A DNA stretch of 51,118 bases from CAYQAE01 sp964415445 [NCBI: uncultured archaeon] (GCA_964415445.1 CAYQAE010000005.1:1-51118), one strand, 5' to 3'; shown: positions 1 through 7,611, counted from the first letter of the stretch. Translations and numbers: made by a program. The notes: generated from the sequence alone by a model not told the origin.

Positions 1-96
1 TAAACTAATAATATCTTTTTGAACTTGAACTAATTCAAATAATTTCCTAATTTTAGATTTAGGTGTATTAACCAATCTAGATGCCAATTTTTTCAT
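1..96 (-). CDS. PLP-dependent aminotransferase, N-terminus only (cut by window edge)
   Basis: Reading the minus strand from the ATG at 94-96 gives 32 codons without a stop up to the window edge. The peptide starts MKKLASRLVNTPKSKIRKLF and continues with FELVQVQKDIISL. This is the typical opening of archaeal AspC-like fold-type I aminotransferases: a short helix (R..N.P.S.IRK.FEL) and then the strand (DvISLgiGePDF) leading to the first substrate-binding glycine region. The lysine that binds PLP lies outside the window, so substrate specificity cannot be judged. It is divergent to the small gene at 191; the A+T-rich gap at 97-190 holds TATA-like stretches for both directions. The family call is fairly firm for so short a piece, but the exact enzyme is open. 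Confidence 0.7.
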   Translation of the reverse strand, partial: MKKLASRLVNTPKSKIRKLFELVQVQKDIISL

Positions 97-190
97 TTAA
101 CTACCCTTAAATACCATATCACAAAAAAAAATTCTGAAATAAAAATATAAGTTTTTGCTAAGATCATAATATAATATACAGGTGAAATAG

Positions 191-382
191 ATGGAAGGTG
201 TTGATGTATACATAATAGCTGGTGAAAGTAGAAATAAAGCATTTCAAAATGCTGCAATTGTAGAGCAAGTAGAGAATAATGTAAGATGTGTTACTGCAAC
301 TGGAAGTGAAGGAATTCTCAAAAATTGCTATATTGTAGTTTTAGATCTAACAAAAAATGAAGCTTTAATTCAAAAAATGTAA
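191..382 (+). CDS. Hypothetical small protein (63 aa)
   Basis: I do not recognise the family. The ATG at 191 has a textbook archaeal ribosome binding site, GGTGA at 181-185, six bases upstream, and TATA-like sequence lies at about 141-150. That supports a real gene despite its size. The protein looks like a small alpha/beta fold: a hydrophobic strand near the start (VDVYIIAG), an amphipathic helix, a middle strand (VRCVTAT) and a strong hydrophobic strand near the end (CYIVVLDL). It has no signal peptide or membrane segment. It converges on the RAM-domain gene that ends at 387, with only four bases between them. Function unknown. Confidence 0.55.
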   Translation: MEGVDVYIIAGESRNKAFQNAAIVEQVENNVRCVTATGSEGILKNCYIVVLDLTKNEALIQKM

Positions 383-386
383 TTTA

Positions 387-638
387 CTAATCATTAGCGC
401 ACCTCTCGGTAGCACAAGAGATTAAAGTTGAAGTAATAGTAACATAAGGAATTATTCTTACATTTTCAGTAATAAAACTATCAAGTGCCTGGAGGTTGGT
501 ACCTTCAACAATGGCAATAACATCGTAAGAGCCCATAATCCCATAAGCTTCGCTTACATTTTTATATCTTTTAAGTTCGTCCACTATAAATTTCTCACGA
601 CCTGCCACACATGAAATTAGAAGTATAGCTTCTACCAA
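387..638 (-). CDS. Stand-alone Lrp/AsnC ligand-binding (RAM) domain protein
   Basis: This protein of about 83 residues is the alpha/beta sandwich that forms the effector domain of Lrp/AsnC regulators, without the helix-turn-helix. The features are an opening strand (VEAILLISCVAG), a helix (REKFIVDELKRY), the V.EAYGIMGSYDVIAIVEG core with its conserved G-x-YD turn, and a final helix and strand. Stand-alone RAM proteins usually assemble as dimers or octamers and bind amino acids. I chose the TTG at 636-638 because homologous domains begin at (M)VEA; the frame is open to another TTG at 671. No strong ribosome binding site marks either start. A second RAM-only protein lies at 48945-49175. The ligand is unknown. 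Confidence 0.75.
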   Translation of the reverse strand: MVEAILLISCVAGREKFIVDELKRYKNVSEAYGIMGSYDVIAIVEGTNLQALDSFITENVRIIPYVTITSTLISCATERCAND

Positions 639-751
639 TTTAAAACCCCAATTAAATTTAGACAAATACAAATTATTAAACTTTCTATTTCCTTGAAATT
701 TAGAGTATCTTTTTAAATATATGCGATTTTTTTTAGAAAATTAAGATAGCA

Positions 752-1759
752 ATGAAATTATCAAATAGATTAAGGACAACTTTAATTGTTATATCAACTA
801 TATCTATATTATTAGTTATGATATATGTTGTAGGTCCAAGTGAACTTAAAAAAAGTATATTAGCACTATCTCCTGCATGGATTGCTTTGTTCTTTTTGGT
901 ATATTTTTTAGCATATTTGGTGAGATCCTACAGATGGCAAAAATTATTGAATGTAGAACAAAAAGAAATATCATTTTCTACTGCATTTAGAACCCTTCAT
1001 TTAACTTATTTTGTCAACTCTGTTACTCCTGCCAGATTAGGGGAGCTTGCTCGAATTTATGCACTAAAAAAAGAAGAAAAAATTCCATCCGGAAAAAGTA
1101 TTGCCAACATTACCGTAGAACACATTCTTGATTTTATAATAATCCTAACTTATTCTGCAATTTCAATATTATACCTTCTTCATCTAAGAGAAATACCCGA
1201 AAAATCCTATACAGTATTAGGGATTTCTTTTGTATTTATTACGTTATTAATACTCCTTGCGATATTTGTAATTTTTTTTGGAGATAAATTCATATCAAAG
1301 ACAAAAAGAATTTCTGAAAAACTATATCATAAATTAACTGAAGTATATCAACATTTCAAAGAAGGTATGCTTACACTTTCAAAAAAGAAAGCTATCCTAA
1401 CTCAAACTTGTTTATATACATTTATAATATGGTTTTTTGAGATATTAAACATATTTATCGTAGCCAAAGCTATGGGGCTAGATATATCTTTGTGGATATG
1501 TATCTATGCGGGGGCTATTGCTCTGCTAACTTTAGCTGTACCTATATTACCTGGTGGTTTTGGATCCTATGAAGCTGTTTTGTCAAGTCTTTTGGTAATA
1601 TCAGGCATTTCTTTGGATAAAGCATTGACTCTTGCCCTAATAGACCATGGGCTTAGATTAATATATCTACTTTCAATAGGTCCACCATTTATGGTCAAAA
1701 CAGGAATAAATCTAAATAAACTTAAAAAAGAAGAAAAATATCAGATTGAATCTAGCTAA
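752..1759 (+). CDS. Flippase-like integral membrane protein (UPF0104 / LPG synthase TM family)
   Basis: The 335-residue protein has about eight hydrophobic segments and the family's hallmarks: a basic loop after the second helix (YLVRSYRWQKLL), the motif TPARLGELARIYALKK near residues 90-104, and the late PILPGGFGSYEAVLSSLL motif near residues 260-277. These define the family that includes archaeal AglD-associated proteins and the membrane part of lysyl-phosphatidylglycerol synthase. Members are proposed to move or modify lipid-linked intermediates in the cytoplasmic membrane, but the substrate here is unknown. No C-terminal synthase domain is present. A TATA-like element at about 711-724 sits about 30 bases before the ATG, so the transcript probably has a very short leader. 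The 3' end overlaps the convergent Cys-rich gene at 1756. Confidence 0.85.
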   Translation: MKLSNRLRTTLIVISTISILLVMIYVVGPSELKKSILALSPAWIALFFLVYFLAYLVRSYRWQKLLNVEQKEISFSTAFRTLHLTYFVNSVTPARLGELARIYALKKEEKIPSGKSIANITVEHILDFIIILTYSAISILYLLHLREIPEKSYTVLGISFVFITLLILLAIFVIFFGDKFISKTKRISEKLYHKLTEVYQHFKEGMLTLSKKKAILTQTCLYTFIIWFFEILNIFIVAKAMGLDISLWICIYAGAIALLTLAVPILPGGFGSYEAVLSSLLVISGISLDKALTLALIDHGLRLIYLLSIGPPFMVKTGINLNKLKKEEKYQIESS

Positions 1760-1926
1760 CCCCATCCACTTTTATACTTAGGAGGACATTCTATTTTTCC
1801 TATCTCAACCGCATGTTGACAACCCAAACAAAGGTTACAAGGTCTATTTACATATTCACAATTTTCTCCATACTTACATTCCACAGTTTCTGTCAAAAGA
1901 CCACAATGTTCACATTTTTTCTCCAA
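1756..1926 (-). CDS. Small Cys-rich, probably zinc-binding protein (56 aa)
   Basis: This open frame is short but well supported. From the TTG at 1924-1926 it reads LEKKCEHCGLLTETVEC, then a segment with CEYVNRPCNLCLGCQ and a final IECPPKY. Eight cysteines include CxxC pairs (CEHC, CNLC) and the run CxxCxxC, which fits one or two structural metal sites. The start was chosen because AAGGTGA at 1932-1938 on the minus strand, a match to the archaeal Shine-Dalgarno sequence, lies five bases upstream; a GTG at 1935 lies inside that site and is less likely. The gene overlaps the end of the flippase-like gene by four bases. I cannot tie it to a named family. It could be a zinc or an Fe-S protein. Confidence 0.6.
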   Translation of the reverse strand: MEKKCEHCGLLTETVECKYGENCEYVNRPCNLCLGCQHAVEIGKIECPPKYKSGWG

Positions 1927-1994
1927 ATGATTCACCTTAACTTTTATTATTATCTCTACATTTTAAATATTTATAGTATAACCGTAAATTAGAG

Positions 1995-2747
1995 ATGAAT
2001 TTAAAAGATATAGAATCAAAAATAGGTCCAATACCCACAATTGAGAAGTTAATACTAAATACAGATGGATCGGTAACTAAAATTTTAGAATTGTATTTAG
2101 ATCAAAAAATACAGATAAAACACATAAATCAAGACAAAAAAATAGATTTAGATAAAGATGAAATCAAAAGAGAAGTTTTAATTAAAACAGATCGATTTTC
2201 CCTAATTTATGCTAAATCTAAAATTTACAAAAAAAACCTATCTAATACTTTTTTAAAAAAATTAACATCAAAAAATATGCCAATTGGAAAAATTTTATCT
2301 GAAGAGAAAATTGAATCAAGAAGAAAAATAAATGAAATATCCTACAAAGAAAATAATTTGAAAGAGTTTTTCAAAACAGACAATCCACTACTTTATAGAA
2401 ATTATGAGATATTAGCTAATGGAAAAATACTTATATCAATTAGTGAATTTTTTCCATACCTCTCAATTTCAAAAAAAGTAAAGATGCCAAATGAATTAAC
2501 TCAAGCAAGAGAAATATTGGACAAAATTGATCAAGAAATTGTAATTCAGCTTGCAAGAAGAATGAATATTTCAGAGAAAGTAGGTGAAATAAAAAAGTCA
2601 AATAATTACAAAATTGAAGTTATAAATAGAGAAGAAGAAATTTTAGATAGAATAACTCAAATTGAGTCTAAATTAGATCGAAATTTCTTAAAAGAACTAT
2701 TTAATTTAATTTTTTCTGAAAGCAAATTTATCCAATCCAAAGAATGA
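1995..2747 (+). CDS. Chorismate lyase (DUF98/UbiC-like) fused to AroQ chorismate mutase
   Basis: Residues 10-155 match the archaeal chorismate pyruvate-lyase family (DUF98): LNTDGSVTKILE at 21-32, KREVLI at 58-63, the charged EEKIESRRKINE at 103-114, RNYEIL at 135-140 and ISEFFP at 149-154. Residues 168-245 form an AroQ-type chorismate mutase with its helical signature and expected active-site residues (R172, R188/R189, K200 and the REEEI motif near 212-216). The lyase would release 4-hydroxybenzoate and the mutase would make prephenate from the same substrate, chorismate. In methanopterin-making archaea 4-hydroxybenzoate is a known precursor, which is my reason for suggesting that role. The next gene overlaps by four bases, so they are cotranscribed. 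A TATA-like stretch lies at about 1962-1976. Confidence 0.82.
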   Translation: MNLKDIESKIGPIPTIEKLILNTDGSVTKILELYLDQKIQIKHINQDKKIDLDKDEIKREVLIKTDRFSLIYAKSKIYKKNLSNTFLKKLTSKNMPIGKILSEEKIESRRKINEISYKENNLKEFFKTDNPLLYRNYEILANGKILISISEFFPYLSISKKVKMPNELTQAREILDKIDQEIVIQLARRMNISEKVGEIKKSNNYKIEVINREEEILDRITQIESKLDRNFLKELFNLIFSESKFIQSKE

Positions 2748-3319
2748 AAATGCTATATTCTACTTCTCTTTATAATTTCATCAAATATATTACCTCTTTT
2801 GGTAAATACAAAAAAGAAAACAAACTTATTTTAGATGAAATAGATAAAGATGATAAAGTAGTAGATATTGGATCTGGACCTGGTAGTGTCACAAAACATA
2901 TTAATGAAAAAGCTGCCTTTTGTGTCGCTTTAGATAAATCAAAAGGGGCTCTAAAGAAAGCAAAAAAGGAAAAAAAATTAGAAGTAGTCAAAGCTGATGC
3001 ACATAATCTACCTTTTAGATCAAATTTTTTTACAGTAGGCGTATCTTCTGCTTCAATTCATCATTTCAAAGATGTAGAAGAGGTTTTAACTCAACTAAGC
3101 AAAATTGTAAATAAGATAGTAATTTTAGATACCCAAAAACCAAAATCGATTATAGACAAATTTTTCTTGAAATTTTTTGATTTAGGTAGCCATTTTAAAT
3201 CTCCAAAAGAAATTGAGGTATATTTAAAAAAGCACGGCTTTATAGTTACAAAATGTCTCAAAAAAAGAATAGGAATATTTTCAAGATTATTTATTGTCGG
3301 TGAAAAAGATGCCTTATGA
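2744..3319 (+). CDS. Class I SAM-dependent methyltransferase (UbiE-like)
   Basis: The 191-residue protein has the Rossmann methyltransferase layout: motif I VVDIGSGPGSVT near residues 38-49, an acidic residue ending strand 2 (VALDKSKGAL), motif II VVKADAHNLPF near 84-95, and the post-I helix FTVGVSSASIHHF. This arrangement is closest to the UbiE/Methyltransf_11 group. The acceptor may be a small molecule, but nothing in the sequence identifies it. Its ATG overlaps the stop of the chorismate lyase-mutase by four bases (ATGA), which implies translational coupling and perhaps a substrate derived from chorismate or 4-hydroxybenzoate. That link is inference. A second in-frame ATG follows two codons later. 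Confidence 0.75.
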   Translation: MKMLYSTSLYNFIKYITSFGKYKKENKLILDEIDKDDKVVDIGSGPGSVTKHINEKAAFCVALDKSKGALKKAKKEKKLEVVKADAHNLPFRSNFFTVGVSSASIHHFKDVEEVLTQLSKIVNKIVILDTQKPKSIIDKFFLKFFDLGSHFKSPKEIEVYLKKHGFIVTKCLKKRIGIFSRLFIVGEKDAL

Positions 3320-3953
3320 CTTCAAAACACTCAGAAACATGTTAAGAAACACTCTAGAAAATGAAGATTTTCCATCATCTCTAAACATCATTGATGAGCT
3401 TAGAAAAGAAATAAAAGAAAAAAGAAATAAAAAAATCAAAAAAAAAATAGAAGAATTTAGAAAAAGCAGAGATGAAAAACTCAAGAAGAAATTAGAAGAA
3501 TACAAAAAGAAATATATCAAAAGATTGGATTTAAAAGAAAAAAAAATTGCAGATGAAGTCGAACAAAAATATAATGAAATCTTAGATGAGATTTTCTCAT
3601 GCGAAATTGCTGCAAAACAAAATGACCCTCACAAGGCATTGGAATGTTTTAAAACTGCTTTTCCAAGATTAAAAGTTGCAATTGAAGATAAAGAACCTAA
3701 AATTGAAGAGAAAGAAGAAGAAAAAGAAGAGATAGTTGAAGCAACTGTAGAAGAAAACTACATCGATGAACTTGCAAGATGTCTAAATTTAAATCGATCT
3801 GATGCAGAAACTTATGCAGGAATGCTTCAGAAAGAATCTCAAAAACACGGGCTAAAAATTGATACAAATACTGCAGCTTATTGTTACCTAGAAACTAGAA
3901 ATTATAATTATAAAGACTGGAAAGAAATATTAAAAAATAAAAAGAGATTATAG
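3309..3953 (+). CDS. Coiled-coil protein with a C-terminal cyclin-like helical segment
   Basis: The 214-residue protein is not a family I recognise. Residues 30-100 are almost entirely Lys/Glu/Arg-rich heptad-like helix, residues 125-150 are acidic and low in complexity, and residues 150-200 form a compact helical domain. That last part (IDELARCLNLNRSDAETYAG followed by a helix, then DTNTAAYCYLETRNYN) loosely resembles half a TFIIB/cyclin fold. The start is the ATG at 3309, with GGTGA at 3299-3303 five bases upstream; the frame is open to a TTG at 3294. It overlaps the methyltransferase gene upstream and converges on ftsZ with a six-base overlap. A role in transcription or cell division would be speculation. 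Confidence 0.7.
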   Translation: MPYDFKTLRNMLRNTLENEDFPSSLNIIDELRKEIKEKRNKKIKKKIEEFRKSRDEKLKKKLEEYKKKYIKRLDLKEKKIADEVEQKYNEILDEIFSCEIAAKQNDPHKALECFKTAFPRLKVAIEDKEPKIEEKEEEKEEIVEATVEENYIDELARCLNLNRSDAETYAGMLQKESQKHGLKIDTNTAAYCYLETRNYNYKDWKEILKNKKRL

Positions 3954-5129
3954 GATATCCAACCCAAAATCTCGCAAAGAAAATGGCCTTTTTTCTTTAA
4001 CTGGAGCCCAAGGATATTTTTGCATAGCCTTTTGCGAATTCATCTTTGAAAAATAACCTGAATTAAAACCACTATCTAAACTAGTATCATAGGAATATTT
4101 TTGTGGAGAAATTGGACCATCTGCTGGACCTTGTATATATGGAGATTTTACACCAGTTATAATTAAAATAACTCGTATATTATCACCCATAGCTTCATCA
4201 ACGCGAGCACCCCAAACTATATTTGCATCTGGTGTCAATTTGTTCCTAATTAAATCACCGATTTTATTAGCCTCAGCTAAACTCATATTTGATCCACCTG
4301 TGACATGTATCAGGGCACCCACTGCACCATCATAATCTACACTCAAAAGTCGCTTCTCCATTGCATCATTAACAGCTTGTGTTGCTTTGTCACCTTCCAT
4401 TGATGTTTCACCAATTCCAACCATTGCAACTCCACCATCTGCCATAACTGCTCTGACATCTGCAAAATCAAGATTAATTAAGCTAGGAAACATTATGGTC
4501 TCAGTAATTCCTTTTACCATCTCAGCCAATATTTGATCTGCTAAAGAAAATGCATAATCTATTGGAAAATCAGGGCATAAATCTAACAATCGATTGTTAT
4601 CTATCACTACTACAGTATCACATGATTGTCTAAATCTCAATAATCCATCTTTTGCTTTCTTAAATCGTGCATCTCCTTCCATAGAAAAAGGCATCGTCAC
4701 AACACCAATAACTAGGGCACCTTCATCTTTTGCAACTTGCGCCAAAATTGGTGCAGCACCTGTTCCAGTTCCACCACCCATACCTGCGGTGATAAATACT
4801 AAATCTGAATCACCTAACAATTCTTTAAATCTGCCTATCTCATGAGTTGCCGCCTCATGACCTATTTCAGGAAATCCACCTGCACCTAATCCTTTTGTTA
4901 GTTCAGATCCAACTAAAAACTTAAGATTAGAATTTACAGTGTCTAAATGTAGTTTATCAGTATTAATAGCAACAGTTTGTGCACCCCTAACACCAACTTT
5001 TGAAAGTCTATTTATTGTATTGCATCCTGCACCACCGCATCCTATCACCATAATCTTTGCCCTGCCAGGTATTCTTCCTGATTTACTATAATCTCCAATA
5101 CCTACAGATTGTCTAATCAAAGAGTTCAT
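3948..5129 (-). CDS. ftsZ2: Cell-division tubulin homologue FtsZ (FtsZ2-like)
   Basis: The 393-residue GTPase polymerises into the division ring. The nucleotide-binding parts are complete: [15 protein letters not shown] near residues 28-42, the tubulin signature [12 protein letters not shown] near 116-127, and the T7 loop [11 protein letters not shown] with its catalytic aspartate near 215-225. The [21 protein letters not shown] stretch (21 residues in full, key points FADV and GVAM) and the ending [13 protein letters not shown] resemble archaeal FtsZ2 more than FtsZ1. The tail after residue 330 is probably flexible and ends in [10 protein letters not shown], a likely partner-binding peptide. 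An AGGTGA site precedes the ATG. The RHH regulator gene lies seven bases upstream in the same operon, as in haloarchaeal cdrS-ftsZ2. Confidence 0.95.
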   Translation of the reverse strand: MNSLIRQSVGIGDYSKSGRIPGRAKIMVIGCGGAGCNTINRLSKVGVRGAQTVAINTDKLHLDTVNSNLKFLVGSELTKGLGAGGFPEIGHEAATHEIGRFKELLGDSDLVFITAGMGGGTGTGAAPILAQVAKDEGALVIGVVTMPFSMEGDARFKKAKDGLLRFRQSCDTVVVIDNNRLLDLCPDFPIDYAFSLADQILAEMVKGITETIMFPSLINLDFADVRAVMADGGVAMVGIGETSMEGDKATQAVNDAMEKRLLSVDYDGAVGALIHVTGGSNMSLAEANKIGDLIRNKLTPDANIVWGARVDEAMGDNIRVILIITGVKSPYIQGPADGPISPQKYSYDTSLDSGFNSGYFSKMNSQKAMQKYPWAPVKEKRPFSLRDFGLDIL

Positions 5130-5136
5130 ACATATC

Positions 5137-5322
5137 TCACCTAAAATTTTTAATTTTGTCAGAAGATTTCAAGGATATAAGCTCCCAAATACCTTCTTTT
5201 ATCAAAAAATCTCTTAAAGCCACCCTAATAACTTCGCTTCTATTAGAATAGATTCCATTTTTAACTAAAAGTTCAATACCTTCAATATATCTCTCTGGTA
5301 TATGTGTTGTAATAAGTTTCAC
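5137..5322 (-). CDS. cdrS: Ribbon-helix-helix regulator next to ftsZ (CdrS-like)
   Basis: The 61-residue protein is almost all ribbon-helix-helix domain. A short basic beta strand (KLITTHIP) is followed by helix A (ERYIEGIELLVKNG), the turn YSNRSEVI and helix B (VIRVALRDFLIKEG). Such proteins bind DNA as dimers with the paired strands in the major groove. The start is a GTG with AGGTGA upstream. It is followed after seven bases by ftsZ, whose ribosome binding site begins right at this gene's stop codon. In haloarchaea the short RHH protein CdrS is encoded with ftsZ2 and controls cell division; size, fold and position match here. The palindrome at 5365-5390 is its most likely binding site. The symbol is by analogy. 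Confidence 0.82.
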   Translation of the reverse strand: MKLITTHIPERYIEGIELLVKNGIYSNRSEVIRVALRDFLIKEGIWELISLKSSDKIKNFR

Positions 5323-5364
5323 AAATTCACCTATTTTTTGAAGATCTATATATCTAGATGTTAC

Positions 5365-5390
5365 TAGTGTAATACCTAAGTATTACACTA
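5365..5390. promoter_or_regulatory. Perfect 11-bp inverted repeat in the RHH-ftsZ promoter (probable operator)
   Basis: TAGTGTAATAC at 5365-5375 and its exact reverse complement GTATTACACTA at 5380-5390 are separated by four bases (CTAA). The repeat lies 43-68 bases upstream of the RHH start, directly downstream of the TATA-like element at 5391-5402. Transcription should therefore start inside or next to it. A bound dimer there would block initiation, so autorepression is the simplest reading. I saw no second full copy in the window. Confidence 0.75.
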
Positions 5391-5402
5391 ATATTATATA
5401 AA
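5391..5402 (-). promoter_or_regulatory. TATA-box-like element for the RHH-ftsZ operon
   Basis: On the minus strand this reads TTTATATAATAT, a good archaeal TATA box. A start site about 25 bases downstream would fall near 5367-5370, within the palindrome. The element touches the edge of the inverted repeat, so TBP/TFB and a repressor could compete. Confidence 0.6.
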
Positions 5403-5455
5403 TGTTACGTGGATGTTAAAATTTAAAAATAAGTGGGACTTATATTTAAATAAAA

Positions 5456-5947
5456 TTATTTCGATTTAATTTTTTTAGGAATTAAAAATTCATTTGGAAA
5501 AAATTGAAGATTTTCAATCTTCTTTTTTCCAACTAAATTTATCTCTCCTAATATATCTTCTGAAGAACCATAAACATACAATTTTCCTTTTTTATAACTC
5601 AAAAAAAACTGTTCCACTTCAAATTTTTTATTGCCCAAAAATACCGAAAGCATTGCAAGATCTCTAGATTTCTTTTTATATTTTGAATCAAGTATTAATA
5701 ATTTAATATGATCTGTATCTTTATCTGTAACTAATAGATGACATACCCCTAAAACTTTACCAAATGAATCTGCTACCACTATAGTTACATCAAAAAAATA
5801 GATTAAAAATTGAGTAGGTGAATCATTTTCGTCTTCATAAAGTTTCAAATCACCCACTTTTATCATTATTTTCGTTCTAGATAATTTTTGATGATCTATA
5901 TCATGCATTAATTCTTTAGCTTCTTCTATTTTAACTTTTGGATTCAT
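5456..5947 (-). CDS. Hypothetical protein (163 aa)
   Basis: I do not recognise this family. The protein is soluble and mixed alpha/beta: a Lys/Glu-rich N-terminal helix, then a series of hydrophobic strands (QFLIYFFDVTIVVADSF, GVCHLLVTD, IKLLILDS), a short helix, and two more strands (QFFLSYKKGKLYVYG). The Lys-rich tail ends IPKKIKSK. No catalytic motif is visible. I chose the ATG at 5945-5947; the frame extends four codons further to a TTG. It is divergent to cgi121 with about 60 A+T-rich bases between the starts, so the two may share a promoter region. Confidence is in the gene, not in a function. Confidence 0.65.
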   Translation of the reverse strand: MNPKVKIEEAKELMHDIDHQKLSRTKIMIKVGDLKLYEDENDSPTQFLIYFFDVTIVVADSFGKVLGVCHLLVTDKDTDHIKLLILDSKYKKKSRDLAMLSVFLGNKKFEVEQFFLSYKKGKLYVYGSSEDILGEINLVGKKKIENLQFFPNEFLIPKKIKSK

Positions 5948-6008
5948 ATAGTTTCTCAAAAAAATAAAAATTAATAATTCTTAAATCTTATGTTTTAAAA
6001 TAAAGAAC

Positions 6009-6503
6009 ATGCAAAAAATCTTAGATCATTATATTATTTTTGAAAGACTAAAAGATACAAAAAAGATTGAATTTCAAAATGTACTTAAAAAATATTCAAA
6101 AGATCCATATATACAATTTTTAGAGGCCAATTCAATAGCAGGCAGAAATCATATCACTCAAGCATTATATATCTCACTTTTGGCTTTCCGAAGAGAAGTA
6201 AATTTTACAAAAAATCTACAACTTGAATTGTTAGTTACATTAAGTCAAAGTAGACAAATAAAAAAAGCAATAAAATTAATGGCACCTAAAAATAATGATA
6301 TAATTTTAGTTGCATTTGGAAAAGAAAAAAATAAAGTAGAAAAAGTATTCAATGAAGTTAGAGAAAAATTAAAGGGTTATAAGGAAGAAATAAAGCCAAA
6401 TAGTAAAAAATTAGAAGAATTATTTTGTATAAAATCCCACCCAATATATTTACATCAAGAATTAATATGTGAAAAAATGGCATTAATTGAGACTCTAAGG
6501 TGA
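6009..6503 (+). CDS. cgi121: KEOPS complex subunit Cgi121
   Basis: The 164-residue protein matches the CGI-121 family. The signature runs from IQFLEANSIAGRNHI near residues 35-49, where family members place a helix start with a conserved Asn/His, through an alternating helix (ALYISLLAFRRE) to LQLELLVTLSQSRQIKKAI near 76-94, the family's best-conserved stretch. In KEOPS, Cgi121 binds Bud32 and helps deliver tRNA for t6A modification of position 37 in ANN-decoding tRNAs. The tail (ELFCIKSHPIYLHQELICEKMALIETLR in part) is longer than a minimal domain. No other KEOPS gene is in the window. Its 3' end overlaps the convergent epimerase gene by nine bases. Confidence 0.85.
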   Translation: MQKILDHYIIFERLKDTKKIEFQNVLKKYSKDPYIQFLEANSIAGRNHITQALYISLLAFRREVNFTKNLQLELLVTLSQSRQIKKAIKLMAPKNNDIILVAFGKEKNKVEKVFNEVREKLKGYKEEIKPNSKKLEELFCIKSHPIYLHQELICEKMALIETLR

Positions 6504-7439
6504 ATAAATCTCCTTAAAATAATTATATGTATTTTTTAAACCTTCTTTTAATGTATATTTAGGATTATAATTAAAATCTTCTTTTGCTTTAGATATATCA
6601 GCTAAACTATGTTTTATATCACCTTTTCGTACTTCTTCATTAATTGGAGATAAATCTTTATTTGAAAAAGAGATAATATTTTCTGCAAGTTCATCTACTG
6701 TTGTTCTTCTGTTGCAGGCAATATTATAAACTTTACCATCTGTATTTTTACTCTCCGCTGCCAAAATATTAGCTTCACAAACATCTGCTACATAAGTAAA
6801 ATCTCTACTTTGTTTTCCATCTCCATATATAATTGGAGCCTTTCCATCCAAGACACGGGATATAAAAGCACAAACTACTGCGGCATATTTTGAATTAGGA
6901 TCTTGCCTAGGTCCAAATACATTAAAATATCTTAAAGTGGTAGTGGATAGACCATATATTTCATGAAATACTCTACAATATTCTTCTGCAGATAACTTTG
7001 ATATAGCATACGGAGATAGAGGTTTAGTTTGCATATCTTCTTTTTTTGGGAGTTTCGGAGTATCTCCATAGACCGAAGATGATGATGCAAACACTATAGA
7101 TTTAATATCACAGTCAAGTGCAGCTTGCAAAAGAGAAACTGTTCCACATACATTGATATCTGTAGTTAATCGAGGATTTTGAATTGATTTGGTAACATTA
7201 GGAAGTGCAGCTTGATGAAAGATATAATCAATGCCCTCTAGATATGTTGACATTTCTTTATAATCCCTAATATCAGCTTTTATAATTTTTAAGTTAGAAA
7301 AAGATGCTAAGTTGTCTTTATGACCAGTTAGAAAATTATCTAAGACTGTCACATTAGCTTCTCTATTTAGAAGTTCCTCAACTAGATTTGAACCAATAAA
7401 TCCAGCTCCACCTGTTACTAATACATTTTTATTTTTCAA
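6495..7439 (-). CDS. NAD-dependent sugar-nucleotide epimerase (extended SDR, GalE/WbpP-like)
   Basis: The 314-residue enzyme has the extended short-chain dehydrogenase layout. The Rossmann motif VLVTGGAGFIGSN lies near the N-terminus, YIFHQAALPNV follows strand 4, and the catalytic set is ASSSSVYGD plus YAISK (Tyr and Lys of YxxxK). RYFNVFGPRQDPNSKYAAVV marks the substrate region. The latter is typical of UDP-GlcNAc/GalNAc 4-epimerases of the WbpP type, but UDP-glucose 4-epimerase cannot be excluded. I place the start at the TTG at 7437-7439, five bases after AGGTGA; the GTG at 7448 lies within that site. Likely product use is in surface glycans or glycolipids, an inference. tRNA-Lys lies just upstream on the same strand. 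Confidence 0.85.
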   Translation of the reverse strand: MKNKNVLVTGGAGFIGSNLVEELLNREANVTVLDNFLTGHKDNLASFSNLKIIKADIRDYKEMSTYLEGIDYIFHQAALPNVTKSIQNPRLTTDINVCGTVSLLQAALDCDIKSIVFASSSSVYGDTPKLPKKEDMQTKPLSPYAISKLSAEEYCRVFHEIYGLSTTTLRYFNVFGPRQDPNSKYAAVVCAFISRVLDGKAPIIYGDGKQSRDFTYVADVCEANILAAESKNTDGKVYNIACNRRTTVDELAENIISFSNKDLSPINEEVRKGDIKHSLADISKAKEDFNYNPKYTLKEGLKNTYNYFKEIYSP

Positions 7440-7461
7440 TATATTCACCTAATATTACTAG

Positions 7462-7535
7462 CGGGCCCGAGGGGATTTGAACCCCCGACCGATCGGTTAA
7501 GAGCCGATCGCTCCGCCAGACTGAGCTACGGGCCC
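7462..7535 (-). tRNA. tRNA-Lys (anticodon CTT)
   Basis: The minus strand folds into a complete cloverleaf. The acceptor stem GGGCCCG pairs with CGGGCCC, the D arm is GCTC...GAGC, and the anticodon stem ATCGG/CCGAT encloses loop CTCTTAA with anticodon CTT. The T loop is TTCAAAT. The discriminator base is G at 7462 and CCA is not encoded, so maturation needs the CCA-adding enzyme. No intron is visible. Confidence 0.95.
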
Positions 7536-7611
7536 ATCATAATATATACTATAATTAATTACTAGCTATAAGTTCATAAAAAGAATAATTTTATTAACTT
7601 GAATATTTATA

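Noticed and set aside
3314-3520. Minus-strand hydrophobic open frame resembling a membrane protein
   Set aside because: The Phe/Leu/Ser run is simply the complement of the Lys/Glu coiled-coil codons on the plus strand.
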